Shown piece by piece: positions 49,762 through 61,800 of a stretch of DNA of 64,000 nucleotides. The first letter of the stretch is position 1. Each line of letters starts with the position of its first letter. Both the position numbers and the translations under genes were made by a program. The stretch is from assembly GCA_963978905.1 (NCBI GenBank), contig OZ022259.1, positions 18,822,068 to 18,886,067 of the forward strand. The letters run 5' to 3'. The notes below the pieces were generated by a model. The model saw nothing but the letters and a program-made list of their open reading frames with translations. It did not search any database and was not told the DNA's origin. The stretch is from Trichostrongylus colubriformis (lineage: Eukaryota; Nematoda; Chromadorea; Rhabditida; Trichostrongylidae).

Positions 49762-49914
49762 CAGAGAATCTTTCAGGATCACTGACCTTGAATCTGAAAA
49801 CACTACGATTTGCAAGCACTTCGACTGGAATCTGCTGAACGACCAATGTTTGTCGGATGTTGGGATTGAAGTAATGGAAACTCGCGATCAGTATGGAAGG
49901 CACAGGTGTTTTTA
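49762..49914 (-). CDS. Candidate internal exon, unidentified
   Basis: Acceptor TCTAGCAG and donor CTCTG|GTAATC bound a phase 1-1 exon of 153 bases with even composition (RQTLVVQQIPVEVLANRSVF). It may belong with 50414-50054, but no frame-consistent join with good sites was found. Confidence 0.4.
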
Positions 49915-50053
49915 CTGCTAGACGCAGAATGATTTTTTTCTATTGTGGATCAAGCCTAACGATAAAATGGACTTGTCAAGAAGTACCGCAGCGAAAAGAA
50001 AACGAAAACAGAAACGTACTCAAAGGCACTTTCCGTGATATTCTCACCACCAT

Positions 50054-50414
50054 TTACCCTGCAGTAGCCGATAGACCCCCGGGTAACTGTCGCGGTTGTG
50101 CGCTTAGAGCGGCGCCACGAGCCCTCCTAGCAGCGCAAAGCCTGCGGGAGGCAACTGGGATCCCGCCCACCAATTGGCGACCCCACCCGGCAGTGGACGA
50201 AGCATTTTCCAACGTGGCATTTACCTTGGCCTGTAATTCTGCGATAAGATAAGATAAAGAAGAAATTCCAGTAATTAATGGAACCTTTACTTGGGAAAAC
50301 AAGTAATATCTCAAGGTTCCTCATGATACCATCCAAGAAGGAAGTGATTTGAAGGCTGCTTTTCACGCGGTAACCTCGTACAAGGCCAGAGTCAGGAGGC
50401 CTCATTTTGGCCAT
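50054..50414 (-). CDS. Unidentified 102-aa protein, two exons (tentative)
   Basis: Exon 1 is 50414-50291, ATG start, ending CCCAA|GTAAAG, phase 1. Exon 2 is 50238-50054 after TTATCGCAG, in matching phase, ending at TAA. The 52-bp intron is typical for nematodes. The C-terminal part is Arg/Ala-rich (RRLCAARRARGAALSAQPRQ). A second ATG frame starts 50 bases upstream (50473) but stops after 27 codons. The gene would begin about 75 bp from a palindromic MITE. No family. Confidence 0.4.
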
Positions 50415-50489
50415 TTTCGGGGGCTTCTTCCGGATCTTTCTCTCTCAGTGTATTCTTCAGCACCTCGAATGTCATAATTCAGCTCTCAA

Positions 50490-50917
50490 AAAGGAATCGT
50501 CCACGGAAAATGAGTTTTTGTGTTACCCATACGTTTATGTTGTATTTGCCTAATGTGGGCCTCATGCAAAATTTCACGCGAAAAAATGCGAATCTGGCTG
50601 AGATACAGCACCACAAAGTGCGGTCCCAGTGGGCGGGGCCTAAGAGAAAAGCCTCGTTCCGTCGTCCGCCGTGGTCGGAGACGCATTGTAGGAGCAGAAA
50701 GTTTCGTGAACAGTCCCACTCTCCGTTCCCAACGGCGGCGGACCACGGGACGAGGCTTTTACTCTTAGGCCTCGCCCACTGGGACCGCACTTTGTGGTGC
50801 TGTATCTCAGCCAGATCCGCATTTTTTCGCGTGAAATTTTGATGAGGCCCACATTAGGCAAATACAACATAAACGTATGGGTAACACAAAAACGCATTTT
50901 CCGTGGACGATTCCTTT
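50490..50917. mobile_element. Palindromic MITE, TGTTACCCAT family, copy 3 (best preserved)
   Basis: 428 bp, arms of about 200 bp: AAAGGAATCGTCCACGGAAA ... TTTCCGTGGACGATTCCTTT. A short central region separates them. Frames at 50479-50897 on both strands are mirror translations of the arms. Confidence 0.93.
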
Positions 50918-50951
50918 AAGCACTGTCTTGTCGCGAAGCCTCATAATTATC

Positions 50952-51281
50952 TGAATATGTGTAAGACAATGTGAGACTTCCAAAATTTATTCCAAAAGAC
51001 TCAAAACAGCTTTCACAAAACCGGTTGCAAAAAATGGTTGCAAAAGAGATCTGAGCTTTGTAGGCAAGCTCTCAGCGCCTAGCGCCTTTATCAAGCCTGA
51101 AAATGTATAGAATGCATTTTAAATAAAATACATTTTCTGGCTTGATAAAGGCGCTAGGCGCCGAAAGTTGCCTATAAGGCTCAGATCTCTTTTGCAACCA
51201 TTTTTTGCAACCAGTATTGTGAAAGCCATTTTGAGTTTTTTGGAATAAATTTTGGAAGTCTCGCATTGTCTTACACACATT
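50952..51281. mobile_element. Second palindromic element, GTAAGACAATGTGAGAC family
   Basis: Arms of about 160 bp around TACATTTTC-type AT-rich DNA; shared blocks GACTTCCAAAATTTATTCCA and GGCGCTAGGCGC-like cores. It begins 35 bases after the previous MITE. A half copy is at 37063-37215. Confidence 0.9.
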
Positions 51282-51369
51282 CAAAAACAGAAACGGTTAA
51301 ACGGCTCAAAACGGGTACCACCTTCTCCATTCGTTCTTACTTGCGAACGATTCTCTTGTCTGCTGTACG

Positions 51370-52195
51370 CTGGAGCGGTTGATTGAAGACACCGGGAGGA
51401 GGGCAATTTTGGCTTATGGCATGAGATTACGGTGGCCTGCAGTTGCAATGCACGCACGATGCCAAAACGTCGAAAGTGAATTCTTAAAGGCACCATCAGG
51501 GGTAAGGGGAAACTGAGATCTGGTAGTACATGTTCCCTGAAAACGAACCTTCTACTATAGAAGAGGTCGTATGTGGCGAAAATCGCATTGAAAAAACGCG
51601 GCTCGGGGTCTTATGACGACCCCGTAGCACGGCATGTCGTTATGCAGTAATGCGACCGGGGGAGTCGCCGTGGAGGGGCGGGACGACAATCGCGGCCGGC
51701 TGGCTCAGACTCTGGCCTGTCTTCAGTCCATTTCGGCTAGAGACGCAGAGGACGAGAGAGAGAAGAGGGATTTTCGGGTTCCTATTATCGGTTTTTTTCG
51801 CCGTCTTATGTCATTCTTTCTCTACTGTTATATTGCTGAGCACCTCTACTTTCGTAATCCCCCATTTGCCGAATTTACCCCTAACGGTGTCTTTAAGGTT
51901 CTAATTGTAATCACATTTTTTTCTCAAGCTTTCGCTTCATTCAATTGTTTTACTTGTTTGTTGCTGTGTGTTGTTTCACTTTTTTCATATCATCACAAAT
52001 GAATGAAATACACTCTACGAGACTACAAATGACATCTTCACAAGTGATGCGAATATGCTGCGAATACCCACTAGAGCGTCGCGCTTTTGAACTCGCGTCT
52101 CTTCTCCCGATTATCGCTTCTAACCTTGAATGTTCGTTTCGAAATGATCATTTCTTCGCATCTTCCTCTTTTTCGGACCCTCTCCACTTCCTTTA
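51370..52195. repeat. Dispersed repeat, paralogue of 27890-28375
   Basis: Same block order as the 28-kb copy, split at 51484 by the TTAA-flanked element. Confidence 0.7.
51488..51892. mobile_element. TTAA-flanked non-autonomous element, AGGCACC family
   Basis: 405 bp between TTAA at 51484-51487 and 51893-51896. Imperfect ends AGGCACCATCAGGGGTAA and mirror TTACCCCTAACGGTGTCT. A TTAA target is the habit of piggyBac-type elements; the termini do not prove that group. Related copy at 24081; a solo end at 58838-58875. Confidence 0.78.
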
Positions 52196-52199
52196 ACAG

Positions 52200-53690
52200 C
52201 TAAACGTAGCTGCCGTTGCCCCACTCATTACCACTTCTCGTCAGTTGAAAGCGAGTCGAGCCTGGCGCAACCGTGGATTCATAAAAAGGGCAGAGGAAGA
52301 AATAATTTTCTCCGATTGTGGGATATGAAGGTCGAAGCACTAACTTAAGTAGTGCAGCAGCAAAGAAAGGACTGGATCAAATTATCAGAAACCTGAAAAG
52401 TAAGACATCCTTCTCGGTTCTTACCTTTCACATCCTCTACATCACTAGCCGCTGAGAGGTAGATGCAGAAGGCGGGCAGCTATGCCATCCAGCCGCTAAT
52501 ATTGCACCGCCTTTGCAGCAGATGGGTCAATGAAGCGCGATGAGATTGCGATGAAACCTGAGATTGCGCGCTTTTTTAGCGTGAGTTTCGCCACGAATAT
52601 CTTTTCTTAACTGGCCTTCTCGGCTAACATCGTTCCCTGCTTCTACTGCTACACTTCTGGCGCCTTCAACGCTCACCGATGTGAGAGGGTGTAGGGGCTT
52701 TCAGCTATACTAGCCAGCACGCCAGATGTGCGATAGGAACCTCCTATTGGGTTTCCCTCTTACCGTAAAGTAAGGTCTCGACCGCTTCTCAGAAACGTGC
52801 CCTCATAGCCACGTATTGCGTTGATCTCAGTGTATACCTTATTTTATTCTTTTCTGACAGAATCTGCGATAGCTATCATCACAAATACGCTTCCTTTTCT
52901 AAATAAAACTTAACCACCAGTAATTTTTCCGAATTGAAATATCGATAGGCTAATACCAGATATTCAGGATTCTACCGTATTCTCCTGAAACCCTCCTCGA
53001 TAAAGCAAAAGCAAAGACATTAAATGTAGGAAAAATGCGTCATCCAATTCGCGGTGGTGAGTTCTTGATTGCCAACACTTCTGTCCTACACTGGTGAACT
53101 AATTATTACTACTATCTAATTATCTAATTTATTTTCTTGGATTTTCAAAATTTTTTCTGGATCTAATTTTTTGTATTTTGTTGAATTTTTTGAATTTTCA
53201 AAATTTTCTTGAATCTAATTTATTTAGGAGGAGTAGAGGTATAGTTGAAGAGAAATCCAATTGAAATAAAAGAGAGGATGTCATGTTGTACGAAGTAGGT
53301 TAGGTCAAGGAGGCTACGGACGCACCCTTACCGCGCAACCAATTTACAACGGGACCACAAGGCACTGTCTTGCGCGATGACCCACTTTGAGTGTCATGAC
53401 GGGAACTTGCGTGAGGGACGTCAGGATGCCATCCTTTACAAATCGCTAGACGAACGATCGTTTGATGAGCTTGTTCGTCTTTTCTCGATTAAGTCCTGAG
53501 GAGGAAGGGGGAGTGGTGGAATGCAGAAATTTACCCTCAACACGGTACTTATCCCTGCTCGATATGTCTCCGACAGCTTTTGCTGAGCCCCATTCAAACG
53601 ATGCCTTTGTTGTGGCTTTGAGTTATGTACATGGCTTATCTCGTGCGCTCCTTCTATGTGAATAGGGAGACATCAATCAGCTCCTCATTC
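52200..53690. other. Intergenic, dispersed repeats, no supported gene
   Basis: A block near 52440-52560 (with TTGCACCGCC) recurs near 58960-59100. T-rich stretch at 53100-53220. Confidence 0.4.
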
Positions 53691-53692
53691 AG

Positions 53693-53956
53693 GTCCAATG
53701 TGCTGTTCATCGACGGCATTCGCAGTAATGAATATAAACGAGGTTATGAGGAAAACAGCCCACTACTTTGTGTCGATTGTGAGTGAATTTTTACAATTTT
53801 CATTTCTTTTTCTGAAATTTCCTGCTTTTTAAATCAGGTCCATACAAGCGTTGCGGAAATCGATTATACTCGCATGAGTTTTCGACAGAAGTTGGAAGTG
53901 GCACTGGAAAAAGCCAAAGAAGGCATACCACCCACGATAATGTGGCAGTAGCATGA
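53693..53956 (+). CDS. Two-exon coding unit, reading frame ambiguous
   Basis: Acceptor CCTCATTCAG, exon to 53778, intron 53779-53837 (GTGAGT ... TTTAAATCAG, 59 bp), exon to 53951 or 53956. Two frames stay open across the same intron. Frame A starts at ATG 53698, five bases after the acceptor, giving a 64-aa product ending PPTIMWQ (stop 53951). Frame B has no start in the exon and reads FIDGIRSNEYKRGYEENSPL then CPYKRCGNRLYSHEFS, stop 53956. B has the more protein-like composition and would make these the last exons of a longer gene. A fits a small trans-spliced gene. No family recognised. Confidence 0.48.
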
Positions 53957-54403
53957 TTTTCCGAACAATTCTGCATTTCTCATTTGTATATGAAACTTTC
54001 TACGATTTTCAGTTATTGTATAAAAACCTTGTTTTTGGAAAAAGCTCCATTTTATTGTTTTCCAATTGTTTTCCGTCATAAAGATATTCGTCATTTTCAT
54101 TCGCTAACTTAATGTAATGATGTAAACGTTATTCTAAGAAACCTCCGAGGAGTGGTTCGCACGAAGTTAATATAAGAAGTGGCAACCACGTGATCTGCGT
54201 CCTTGTCCCTAGTCCCTGTATCCCTTCTCTGATTGATTCTCACGTCAAGCTTCTTTATGGAGAGTGCCATAGCGAGTACTAAAGGTACCGAGGAGAGTCT
54301 AAGTTCGAGCGCTTGAGGCGGATTTTCCTCATCTTATCTTTACGTAGTAGCTTGAAACTACTCACAACACCCATGAGAGCGGCATGTGTCTTAGAATAAA
54401 GTG

Positions 54404-55419
54404 CCCTGAAAGGTGGTGGAAATGTCCACCCTCACGCGGTGTCGCGCGCGGCAGACGCAGGCAGAGTCTTCAAAGAACTCAGGATCGCGATCACCCCTCA
54501 GTTTTGAAAACGACAGAATCGTGGAAAATGTTTATTCAGTTTTATTTCTGTTACCCAAAAATACCACGTATCGAGATCTTTGCTTAACCCGTTAACAATG
54601 ACCATTCATCTGAAATTTCCAACGCAATCCCCATTTCATTGTAACAAACATTCATAGCATGTGGTAGATAAGGGGTAGATACGTCGAACGCCTTCCGTCA
54701 AATGGCACCTTGCAATCCAGGTTATCACTGATTGCGACGGAGGTCGCTGTAATGGTTCCTCTTATTCCAGACTTCATGCAGCCACGTTTCCATGAAATAC
54801 TGATTCATCCAACCTTTACCACTGGCCTCGATAGCGACCTCAGCAGGAAGGTCCCTCTCGGATCAGTGGCTTCAATCCTTCTCCGGCGGCGGTCACAGAG
54901 AACACAACGGTAAAAAGCGTTTTTCGTGCACTGTCGAATTGATCCTAGCACTTTCAAAGAGCTCGATGACTAAAAGGAGGCCCTACGCAGGTACCAAAGC
55001 CTGATGCGAAAACAGAAGCGCGGGTTCCAGGGGAAAAATAAAGTGAAGGACGCATGTCCGCGAGACTTTCATCATCATCATGACAAAAATGAGAAAATTT
55101 TTTTATTCAACCGCTACTTCATCGCTAAAACCATCGTAGCAATGAAACTCCAGTTGAACAACAATTCTCCTCTCGCTCGTTCGCTTTCCTCTGCCAACTG
55201 TTAGGTTTCTGTGTTCACCTTCCGTACGATCCCAACCTTACCTGCTACTCGCTTTTATATTGACAAATACAATATACAATACAATATAAACTCGTTATTA
55301 ATACAATTCATCAATCATAGCTTCCTCAATTTCCTCCATCTTTGGTTCCCTGAAGACTGCGCCTGCGTGTGCCGCGCGCGACACCGCGTGAAGGCGGACT
55401 TATCTACCAGACTTTAGGG
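54404..55419. mobile_element. 1016-bp TIR element, CCCTAAAGTC family, inverse copy
   Basis: The right end CAGACTTTAGGG with TA matches 30481-31431 in inverse orientation. The left end CCCTGAAAGG is diverged but the CACGCGGTGTCGCGCGCGGC block is exact. The internal frame 55211-55417 parallels the one in the other copy. Confidence 0.85.
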
Positions 55420-55859
55420 TAATAGTAAAGTGAATAGATATAAGATAAAAGATGTTGAGTTAATACAAAAGCTTCGCAGTTGAAAGGAATCATGATAAAA
55501 GATATTTTCGTGGGAGAATCATCGCTATATTTGAGATTTATTGTTTTTTTTAAATAGTTAATGAAACCAGAAAATTGGGCAATGATAACAAAAAAGTGAG
55601 ATAACGAATGAGGATCTCAGAATCGATTCTTGGATCCCAGGCAGGAATCAAAAAGAATCGGTGCAATGCAACTGGACAGCATGGAATGGATTACCAGTCC
55701 CTATCCTGATCGGTGGGTACATGTAGTAGTACCCTGCGTAAGGAACACTGTGACTTTGACAGTCACCCTAGACACACCCTATGGCACATAATAGACAGAT
55801 AATAGATATTAGATACAGAAAATAGACACATAATAGATATTAATTAATATTACCATGAA

Positions 55860-58800
55860 TTAGACATATTTAGATCGATCGAAGTCTTTGAGAAACGCGG
55901 CTAGTCGTTGATTCATTTCCGCCCGTGACGGTCGTCGGTCGGGTGATGGCTGTGGATTGGCCGGTTCTTCAGATGGAGGAGCAACTTCATCGGAAGACTG
56001 GCCACTGTCTTCTGATGTTGGCTGATCCTCATCTATAGTAGTCGTGATGAGTTCTTCTGGAGCCGCTGGTCTAGCCGGTATAGGCGAGCAGACAGAAGAC
56101 GGCGGGGAATGCACTATAGGAATAGGTGAAGTGGGAGAAGATGGCGATGAGTAAAATAGTGGGAACGGTGATGTAGGTGGTGAGGTCATCGTTTCCGGAT
56201 CCGAACATGTCGTAGTGGCATCTGTCGACGAGAGAGCATATCGCGAGAGGACAACTAAAAGAATGATATCCGAAAATCACCGTGAACCTACGTGTTTTGT
56301 CCGTAAAGGCTTTAACGTACCAGTTCCAACAGTCGCTATAGCTGCGAGTAGAGCTAAAAGTATCCATGTGCCCCCTGATGAGAGCAAATCGGCTACGCGT
56401 CCTTTGAACGTAGACGGCATGTTCGCAGCCACGCCCACTTTGGTAGAAAGGGCGGAGCTCAACGCTCCTTCCATAGCGGAACTTTGATGGCGTATTCGTC
56501 GTATAACAAGTTGTTCGGGGGAGTTTCCACCGCATGCTGGAGGCTGAAACTTGTAATTGATCTGTTGCAGGCAACCCATTTTGGATAGAACACCTTACAA
56601 ATATTTTGAAGAATACTGAAATCGAAATGATTTTTTACTCTGATCAGATTTTGACTTCTTTCAGGTCATGGAGACACCTTTTCAGTGGTCTGCGGACCGC
56701 ATTTTAAGGACACCCAATTTTTCTAGGTGTGTGTGCAGTAATCTGTACTTATCTTGTTCACTGAACAACACCCCCGTCCTTGCCGTCTTTGAGTGAACCA
56801 CCGCGTGAGACAAAAGGAACTTCTCGCAGTAGACATGCGTCACACGGCATTCGCATTATAGGAGCGGCGAGAGCGAGTCATCACGCGGTCGTTGCCTCAC
56901 CTCGTTTTGGCGCTCCATTATAACTGGGTAATTCTCAACCTCAGTCACCAACGGGACCTGATGATCCCCTGCCAGTGTTCAAGCGGCAGGAAAAACAAAA
57001 TCTCCAAGTTTAGAGTACTTTTTTGGTCTTTACAACTGTATCGAGACATCGCTATGGATCGATCCGCCAAATTACATGAAGAAATCGTGCGCGGGAAAAT
57101 GGGCTTCTCTGTTACCCGTATATTTATATTGCATTTGTCAAATAAGGGCCGCGTGCAAAGTTCCATGCGAAAAATGAGAATTCAAACAAGATACGGCTAC
57201 CCAAACGGTGGCTGAGGGGGCGGAGCCCCAGAGTAGGTGCCCGCCCAATCGTCCGCCGTGGTGGGAGACGCATGGTGGGAACAGAAAGTTACGCAAACAG
57301 TCCCACATTTGTCTCCGACCGCGGCGGACGGCGGGGCGGGCATTTACTTTGACGCCCCGCCCCTCGGCCACACTCGGAGGAGCTGCCCCTTGAACGGACC
57401 CTCACTTTTTGTCGTGAAACTTTCCATGCGACTCTTATGAAGCAAATAGGACATGCGTATGTAGGTAGCAGATCGTGTTTCTATGCACAATTTCTTTAGG
57501 TTATTTGTATACCTTACCGTAACACCCTCACAGCCGTCCCCGTCTCTTGTGCACAGACTGAGTTTACAGACAAATTTCAGTTGATCTGCTTCGGTAAAGG
57601 CGAATGCTTTACTCTCAGCATAGGCAGTAAGGCTATCTTCTGAGTATCGTGGATCGGAGAGTAGTGTCAAGTCCGATGAACAACTGAAACATAAATAACA
57701 CCCTTTTCCATGATAAAAATCGTATAGATGTAACCAAGTACATAACTGGAAAGCACACGTACCCTCTGCCGTCCACAATCGGGAACCGTTTGTCGACATC
57801 ATCACTGGCGAAGCAACTATGGATATGAATACCGTAGACGTTATTCGCTTCTGTAATATTTCGTCAAATTCCAGGCAGTTGAAGGCTGTACATGGGGGGG
57901 GGGGGAGGGAGTTGAGCAAGCGCAAGCACTGCACAAATCCGTTGGTATCTTCTCCCAGGCTGGCCACTTTCATGCACAAAGCAGTAGTGGACGATTTTAC
58001 CCGCCACATTGCGATAGGCAGAACAGGTTCAAGCAGGTCACACCTGGGTGTCGAGGAAAATAACCACTTCTTCACCCCCTCACAATGGGACAAAAGCACG
58101 ACCCCCCCCCCCCCCCCCCCCCCACCTCCTCTCGACACCAACATAACATCTACAGGATTGGCATCCATTGCCGATTGCATAGTATTACTCAGTATTTTAC
58201 TACTGTAATTTTTGTGTTGATCACTAAAATTCAATCCTATTTCTTCACATAACCAGGTCAGCTGACGGCACGCTCCGCCTATCAACTAGTGGTTGATCAT
58301 GGCCGATTTCTGCAACTAAATACGTCCCACTCCATCCCGGACGTCAAATACGAACCCCTTGTCGAGGAATTTTCGACTCCCGATACACTCCTGGAACGAG
58401 GCTCAGTCGTCCGCTTAAAAGGACGTGGTGAAGTCGCTAGAATCAATACCCACCTTCTCCTCCATCACATTCCCATCGATGGTAGACAGTTTGTCCGATG
58501 AATGCGTTTTTCACGATTGTCCCGTTGGGTGAATCTTTTCGAATCGAATATGAGCATGTTGGCGGTACTGATAGCAAGGATATCGTCTCCGCAATCATCA
58601 GTTCTCTGAAGCAAAAACTGCGGAACTGTGGATCATCTCTGAGCAAGCAGCTGTTTGTAATGGTTTTTCAGTCTCCTGTTGATGTAAATGCACGGTGCGA
58701 CTGGAGCTTGCCTTTTCGAGGCTCAGCTGCACGTTTTGAGAAGTACTAATAGCGAAGTTGCGGAGCCTGACCTCTATACAGCATATGTTTCACTAACTAT

Positions 58801-61800
58801 GGAATTTGGTCGGTTGTGACAAAGCAGAATTAGTTAAAGACACTGGGAGGGGTAAATTTGGCAGATTATGTAGCAGGAATGAAGGGCTGTCCACAATCAG
58901 CAGTTGAACAGAGGAGAATGAACAATAAAAAGCGGCGCCTGAGAACTAGGAACCCAAACCTCCCTTCCCTTCCGCCCTCCTCTGCATCACTAACGGGGGT
59001 AGGTTTCAGATGGGTGAGGGGCTAATTCAGGTGGCCGCAGCCGCAAACGTTGCACCGCCCCCACTGGAGATGCTACGACTCATGAACGGCAGAACTACTT
59101 TCTGTGCTGCGGGATCGTCAATGCTGATTTCGCTAGACGTCAACTCCGAAGTGGAAGGCTTGTTTTCAAAGGACGTGTATTCCTAGTTTTCACTTTCTCT
59201 TCACCCCTCCAGTTGCCTTTGACTGCAACGTCGTAGAAATGAAGAAGCAAGGAAAAGAAAAGAAAAATGCACGTTGCTTGGAGATGAGGAACCAGATCAG
59301 AAGGCGAGACAAAAGCAAGAATGAAAACACAGAAGCCTATCATCTCATTTAAACATGAGTCGCCCCACACAGCACAATAACGTGGGCGGATGCACAAAAA
59401 AGCTATCGTGCACGCGCCGCGCGCGGCGCATGCCGACGTGCCCCGCACCGCAGTTGGAACCTCCTGCAGCCAAAATTTAGGAAGCCCTGCAGCCGTATCG
59501 TAGGTCATACGGCCTTCAAGAAGGGTGATCGAACAGCGCAATTAGCTTAGAGTTAGCTTCAACTCCAGGCGAAATGGAGGCTCCAGTGAGCCAACTGCCC
59601 TCCTGCGGTTGAAATCCACCGCTACGGACTAGTCAGACCATTGAAGTACAAGAAACTTGTGCAACTTCACCGTTCGACAGATCATGAAGGAGTGAGAAGA
59701 GGTCCACCTTGCAATCGATCCAATAGATCACTTTTGGCTGCTGCACGTGTGCCCCCTCAGGCCCATCTATTTTGCCATGAGCATTTTTGGAATTGTTGCC
59801 GTCATTGTGCTATCGTTCCTCATTCTTTCCCCTCTCACTGATTTCATCATCGTTTTCTTTCTTCACTTTGGCTCTTCAATTTCTCTTCACCCTGTTCACG
59901 CTTGTACTTGGAATCCCTTCCTTTCTTTTTCCATTTTCCACATTTGGTCGGAAAGATTTGTGGATTCGTCGAAAATATGGAGTCAATGTGAAGAAAAACG
60001 GACAGTGCGCAGGACGCAGCATGGTACACTGTGTTTCATCGCACCAGACACACCCAACAACACGACAAACATTCTTGCTACATAAAACGTTAACAGAAAA
60101 TGATCTCCTCTCTCATGCACGCTACACGAAGATCTTGGTTCATTCTTCGCAAGGTACAGAAAACGCTATTGCAAGTCAAGCGGGTGTAAATTTTAGTTAA
60201 GTTTGGGGGCGGGGAAGAAACTCCATGATGATTGAACCATTTCTTACATAAGAGATCCATTTTGTGAGTGGAAATTATTTCACCAACTTCGAAGCTCCTC
60301 CCCCATCTTTAGGCCTAGGCTAAAATTTGCTTTCCCACCCTTTACAGAAATAAGGCCAATTAAAGTCTGGGAGGTGGAGGAGGGGGGAAACGCAACTTTT
60401 CACCGACGTCGAAGCGCCTTTAGCTTAGGCTGAAATTCATATTTCCTCCTTCTACATGAAGAAGTATCTACCAAGGTATCTGCTTTAGCCATAGCGGGGG
60501 GAGGGAAAGGAGCCTCGACGTCGGTGAAAATTCTGCGTCTGCCCTCACCTTCCCCCCCTCTCCCTCCCACCGACCTTGGATGACCCAAAAAAAACCTCCA
60601 TAGTTATTAATATTGTAGGAAAGAAGTCAATACAGTGTCTCTAAGTATGTGTGCTGCAATGATAGTACATGATGATGTTGTGTCGTATTATGGATGTTCC
60701 TCTCCCACACACTTTGCAGCATCGACCTTTTTATTCGCTCTATATTCGCTCTTTATATAGATATAATGTAAGAACATCGATGTTGTGACAAGTGGATGTG
60801 CTTGTCGTGGTATTACATGCTTTTGGTGTAGTACATCTGATACTGCGACACGCGCAACGAAGCTATTAACCCTTAGGTCGCCTTCATTGCCATCGTCATT
60901 GGCGCGTAGGCTCATTGGGTGTGTGGCGTTTGGCTCGTCCGGGCTGGCACGCGGCGAAGTGCGCGATGACGCGGCCGACCTAGGCGTCGTTGATTAGGGC
61001 GTGAAACGTAATGGAACGGATAAAGGCTAAGATGGTTAAAGATTTTATTGGGCACATGCTTTTCCTTCCTTTCATTAGTGGTTATATGATGAGCCTTTCC
61101 TGTGTAATACTTCTATTAGTTTAGTATCCTCATATTCCCACACAGATCGCTTTCTGTTCTTTTTGAGAGCATCTTTTTGAAAAGTTTGATGACACTGTGA
61201 TGAAATCCGCTTCTTTTCTACTTGTTTCAATGTCATTACATACAAGCACACTTAAGTACATATAAAGTGTTCATCACTCCAGCCACGGAGAAGAAATAAA
61301 GCGGATTGCATCATACTGACATCACGAACACAAAAGTAACTTTGAATTGAGAAAGGTAAGGAGCGAGATAATCAAGCAACATCAAATTTCGTTGACAGTT
61401 TAGCACGGTTTCACATTAAGGGCCAATGCAAGACGAAAAAACAGATTCTATGACATTATCATCAAACTCTTCAAAATTAAGTTCATAAAGAAAACAATAT
61501 GTAATCTGTAAAAATGTGTTGCACGAATAAGAACATAATACTCGAAAGTTTCAACATATAAACACGCATGGGAGAATGAAGAGGCCCTTCTCTCGACAAG
61601 ACCCCTCAGTATCTTGCTCTGAATCAGCACGACTGCGAATTCGCGCTCCAGTCAAAGTTCCCGCGAAGGGACGCGGCGTCGCGCAGTTTGCCGCGCAAAT
61701 GTCGCGTGCCAGCCCGGACGAGCCAAAGGCCCGTCTCCCAGGCTCATTGGCGGGCAGGTGCTACGGCGTCTGCGCATTCGCTGAAACCGCGCGCATCGCG

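Noticed and set aside
50479..50897. Several 80-110-codon ORFs on both strands
   Set aside because: Mirror translations of the two arms of a palindromic MITE.
57344..58285. 313-codon minus-strand ORF as a single coding exon
   Set aside because: It spans ZP exons 57850-57763 and 57683-57518 plus intron sequence, including the poly-G tract and a MITE arm; true exons have consensus sites and compatible phases.
59140..59541. 133-codon minus ORF in the ZP intron
   Set aside because: Part of it overlaps a CGCCGCGCGCGGCGC palindromic, repeat-like block; no acceptor in phase with ZP exons.
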